The notes below the pieces were generated by a model. That model searched no databases, was not told the origin of the DNA, and was given only the letters and a program-made list of their open reading frames with translations. From the NCBI GenBank assembly GCA_019095985.1, contig CM032662.1:12335069-12399068 (forward strand): 64,000 bases of DNA, read 5' to 3'. This DNA is from Streblospio benedicti (Eukaryota; Annelida; Polychaeta; Spionida; Spionidae). Positions 60,046-64,000 of the stretch are shown piece by piece; positions within the stretch are counted from its first letter, which is position 1; each line of letters begins with the position of its first letter. Position numbers and translations under genes: made by a program.

Positions 60046-60989
60046 AATTATGAACATCATGTGCTACAGCAGCAACCACTGTATTCTTCCCAGGGTGTTG
60101 AGAGATGCAAAAAAAGGTGTACTAAAAAAACACCCAATAATGTAACTTATGCCTTATTTCCCTTGTCTACAAATTGGCTGTGACTGAGCAATCAATCGTA
60201 CATATCTTAATCTTAATGACATTCATCATACAAACTAATAGGGTGGCTCATTCAAGGACGCCAGATAATATATACTACGTCCCACCAGTTCACTCTCCAG
60301 GGGAAAGAAACTGGCTCAAATTCAGCAGAGAGCGCTGGACTGTGTAAAGGATTGAGAATGTGATCATTTACTTGTGACAAGACTAATGGATGACAGTCCA
60401 GACCACAATGCCACACGGACACAGACTGCGTATTTTTACAACCTGTTGTTACGACTGAGTAGTTTGTATGACAGACCTATTATTTTTTGTCCTCGCAAGG
60501 TATTTTCTTGTTCACAAAATTTCCTTTTGTTGTTGGAATTAAAGCAATGAAATTGTATTTTTCATCAAAGCTTACTAAATTTAGTGTGCTTTCTTGGTTT
60601 TGTTTTTTAAGTTCTATCGTTTGAATTGTTTAAGATTTTTTGTGATATTTTATGTCATCTCTTTTTTTAGAGAAGCATCTGGAACTTTTTTTGTGATTAA
60701 TAGGTGTTTAATGGAATTTTTTATTGCAACATTTGTGGGTAATAGGCATAGTGACAAAGGCTCTTTGTGTAACCCTGGGTTGTAACATCTGATTAGATAA
60801 TTTAGTTAACACTTTTAGTTAATAACTATTAAATGTATAGCCAGTGATTCAATGTAGATATACACACGCACACTTTTATTAAGTATTCTTGCAATACTAG
60901 TAGCCTTTCATATTGTTATTAAAAAACAACAACAAAAACAAATTTTGAGCTTCCATATGAAAAGCTCATCAAAATCACAATAGAAATGA

Positions 60990-61460
60990 CATAAAAAATG
61001 GCGCAATCTGACCAGAAATTCCATCAAAACCGCCCTCAATGTATTCCATCAGGCTGATGAAACCACAGCCATGTTAAAGCACTTCATCATTAGGAATATT
61101 AAATGGGCAGCATCTCACGCCTCTTTTGTGAAGTCTTTCACCACCTCTAAATGAGCACCATAAAACCATTGGGGGAACAGGATTCAGTGGCCGTTTAACA
61201 ATTCTTCAAGCGCCATAAAGATAATTTACCTGATATCCACTCACAAAGACAGCATTGATCGCTTCCACACCCGCCTTTCAGATCCCACTCTTTTTATCTC
61301 GGTGCCATAAACTCATTGACATCCATTCTTAAATAGTGTGATTAATAAAAATCCCTTACTGCTCAGCGGAATTGATAAACTGTTTATCGAATGGAATGAT
61401 CTGTAGATGAAAATCAATCAGTAATGCAGCGCTGATTCTCAATTAGAAGTTGTTGAGATA
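60990..61460. promoter_or_regulatory. Possible regulatory block
   Basis: Low-repeat sequence with mixed composition (CACCTCTAAATGAGCACCATAA, CAGTGGCCGTTTAAC, GGAATTGATAAACTG). No open frame of note. Suspected conserved non-coding DNA only. Confidence 0.18.
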
Positions 61461-64000
61461 AACGAACAAAAAACATGAAAGCTCCGGGAATCATTTGATA
61501 GAATGAAAGGACACTGACTTAGTTTTTGCTCTAGCCACCAATGAAAGAGTTGTGAAGTGCACACGGCAGGATTTAAACTGGTGCCGAGGGCTGCACTTCA
61601 TACCACTAACAAACATTTTACTTCTGATTTCATAACTGAGTAAATCTTCGGAATAAGCAAGGCACCCCCTGGGGAGCATTGAAGTGGGGCAGCTTTGCTG
61701 GTGAAGGTGGGTGGGTGATTGGGATATCAAGTAGGTGGCAGTGTGGAGTTATCAGTCTTGCAGCTAGGACAGGATAAGCTGTGGCAGGTGACTTTTCGTG
61801 GTGCTACAGCATTGCAGGACTTTTTCGCTTGGCTGGAGTGTCAACTGCAACTGTAGCAGACGGCTTTTGATCAGCGGATGGTACTGGGGAAAGGTGTGTG
61901 AGTTTGCTGTATTCAGCGATTTGAAATGGATTTCTGTTGGGCTTTGATTCGGATTATTTAGGACATATGTAAGAGATGGATAAATGGCATTAATTGGTGT
62001 CGGATTACCCATGTTAATCTGATTTAGACAAGATTTGATTGAGATAAATAAATATTGTGCCGAAGGATACATATGGCATGTTTATTTGTTCCGTTCTTTA
62101 TCGCATCTGATTGGATTTTGTGATTTTACAATGCAGAAAATGTATTGTTGATGGCGAGATGAAGGATACGCTAGAGGATAAAGGATATATATTTATCAAA
62201 GGTGATTAAGCAGTATTGATGTTAAAATTACACATTTTAAGCATGTCTGAGCATTTGAAAATAAATACTATCTTGGTTTCATTGGCCACTAGATATCAAT
62301 TGCAAATCAGATAGTCATAGAAAATGAATGTAATCAATAAAAAGTGTTAATTTTATGTATCCTGATAGCCATTATAGCAAAAAGCCAATGGAGTCTGACA
62401 TTAACCTAGTTAGTAAACCTGTTTAGATTTAGATCTAATTGCATCTATCTATATGATGTTGACTCACAACTCTGAGAAAACAATTACTACCTTGACCAAG
62501 ATTGTAAAAGTGTCATGACACTTTCAACATCTTGTTGAACTTGGTCTATCAGCATGTTACTTCCATAAATATTTGTTTTTGAATTTGCACTTGGACAATA
62601 ATTTGTAAAATTGCAAGTAAGTTGAAAGATTATATTATATTTTCACCTGCAATTTTCAAAACTTATTGAAAGAGTACAGATTTCACAGTTGTCCAAAATA
62701 AAAGTAGATTGTATTTAAAATTGTTTTAACTGTTCTGTTCAAGTTATCTGTTAAAGTCCAATCTAACCTTAATGTTGGCTTTCACCACATTTATTGCTTG
62801 TTTGTATTTGGATTATTTGCATGTAGTGATAGGAGCTGTTTAGTAAACAATTAAAAGCCATTTGTTTCTGGCAGGTAACTGTGTAATTAGAATGGTCATA
62901 GTGACTGCCTCATGATAACAATGCTTCTGTGTTAGGTGAACAATTAACACTTTATTTTATTGCTATCAGAATAACAACACCAAGAAATATCACACAATGT
63001 TGTGATGTGACACTGTGCATATTTGTGAAATATCCTCATTTTAAAATGGTGAAAAGTGTCTCCAATTATAGTGCTGGGGGCAAATAAAGAGGCAACAATG
63101 AAACATGTAGGAAATGATAGTGCCTAGCCCAAAGTCCATCATAGTATGGACCATTTTGGTCCCTATGAAATGGGGTACTATTTTCTGAAAATCTGGAAAT
63201 AAAGCTACTCTGAAAATTTCAATCAGTTTAGCTCTTATCTTCCTCACACCTTCCTATCTAATTGCCTATCTAAATCCAGTTTGGTGATTTACTGTTTCTG
63301 TCAAATACATACCACGGTTGATGAATTGTAGTAATTGCATCAATTCTACAAAGCTATGTGCCATTTTAGCTATCTTTTTTGTTTATCTAAACTAACAGGA
63401 AAAAAAAGTTATCATAATGGAATTTCTGATGGATGATTCCACTTTGTATACCCTGGTAGTGTGCACATTATTAGATATGTTTCTGGTGAACCACAACTCT
63501 TTTATCGGGTTTATCGATGTTTTCACTTTTCTCGTCTATCTAGTTAAGCTGGCTTTTTTTACTCATAAAACTATTTGTTCAACAAGAATGAGTTTTTAGT
63601 CAAGATTTCATCAGAATTTCAACTCTTTGGCACAAATAATTTCACAGTACATCAATTTTCACCACAGTGACATACTGATTACTCGAGTCCTCAAAATGTT
63701 AACTCGATAGCCAAGAACAAAACAGATACAGCAAAAGTGTAGAAAAACCCTTCAAAACTTATCAAGTCTCACTCAATATCATGAAACGAAGCAGATAAGT
63801 ATAGCAGTAACCACGAAGAACTTCAGGTGACCCATCAGTTTAGCTGTTGAACAGACATGATTCTGACATGTTATCACAGATTAAGCAGTGATGCGGAACA
63901 AGGGAGGAGGTGGCTGTGCAGGTGTGTGTCCATGGGAGGTGACCTCTTCGCGCTGACACCAACCCACATGTTGGTCATCTTGACCGCTAGTGTAGGCGGA

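Larger units (their letters stand above)
50500..64000 (+). other. Next intron of KIF26-like gene (open at window end)
   Basis: It begins with GTAAGT. No acceptor followed by a frame-compatible (phase 2), coding-like stretch was found up to 64000. Candidates at 53501, 57815 and 59526 hit stops quickly or lack donors. It contains CTCF-like motifs, a tandem repeat, a MITE between direct repeats, a SINE and a GC-rich two-strand-open block, listed separately. I see nothing to annotate in 50510-52180, 52260-53880, 54000-54760, 54970-57770, 59300-59570, 60050-60985 and 61750-64000. Confidence 0.6.

Noticed and set aside
61491-62072. Two minus-strand frames (79 and 102 codons)
   Set aside because: Ser/Thr/Pro/Asn-rich without domain; no splice context; likely chance.
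1-64000. LTR retrotransposon or endogenous virus
   Set aside because: No paired LTR-like repeats, reverse transcriptase, integrase or capsid signature was seen in any long frame.

Overview
The window is animal nuclear DNA. It has AT-rich, intron-dominated sequence, GT-AG splice sites, tRNA-derived SINEs, short inverted-repeat elements and frequent TACATGTA words. The style suggests a marine invertebrate (lophotrochozoan, hemichordate or similar), but the phylum cannot be fixed from this sequence.

One host gene runs along the plus strand through most of the window: an orthologue of KIF26 (KIF26A/KIF26B of vertebrates, related to nematode VAB-8), an atypical kinesin of the kinesin-11 group. 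Only N-terminal exons are present: a probable exon at 1490-1585, firm exons at 4157-4363 and 49458-49685, and a likely exon at 50285-50499. All inferred junctions keep one frame (phases 0, 0, 0, then 2). The two CxxC pairs of the KIF26 N-terminal cysteine module lie in exons 2 and 3, which are separated by an intron of about 45 kb. The motor domain is not in the window and must lie downstream of 64000.

The 45-kb intron (4364-49457) holds a DNA transposon at 36877-40299. It has ~130-bp terminal inverted repeats, a perfect 55-nt palindrome, and a coding region in two overlapping frames. That region encodes paired CxxC/HxxC zinc-binding signatures, a PIN/FEN-like acidic motif set and a C-terminal tesmin/TSO1-type CXC cysteine cluster. 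It fits none of the standard DDE transposase superfamilies I know by sight. The intron also carries tRNA-derived SINE copies, three small families of inverted-repeat MITEs, diverged tandem duplications, microsatellites and several higher-complexity blocks that may be regulatory.

Directly upstream of exon 3 the intron end has been tandemly duplicated (48954-49457). This left an extra copy of the splice acceptor plus the first ~25 bases of the exon about 280 bp upstream of the real one. Exon 3 itself is strikingly GC-rich and ends in a 14-glutamine tract.

From 50500 to 64000 I see no further convincing exon. This stretch looks like the start of another large intron, with a SINE, a MITE flanked by ~70-bp direct repeats, CTCF-like motifs and one GC-rich block open on both strands (58593-58829). 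No rRNA, true tRNA gene, CRISPR or prokaryotic feature was seen.
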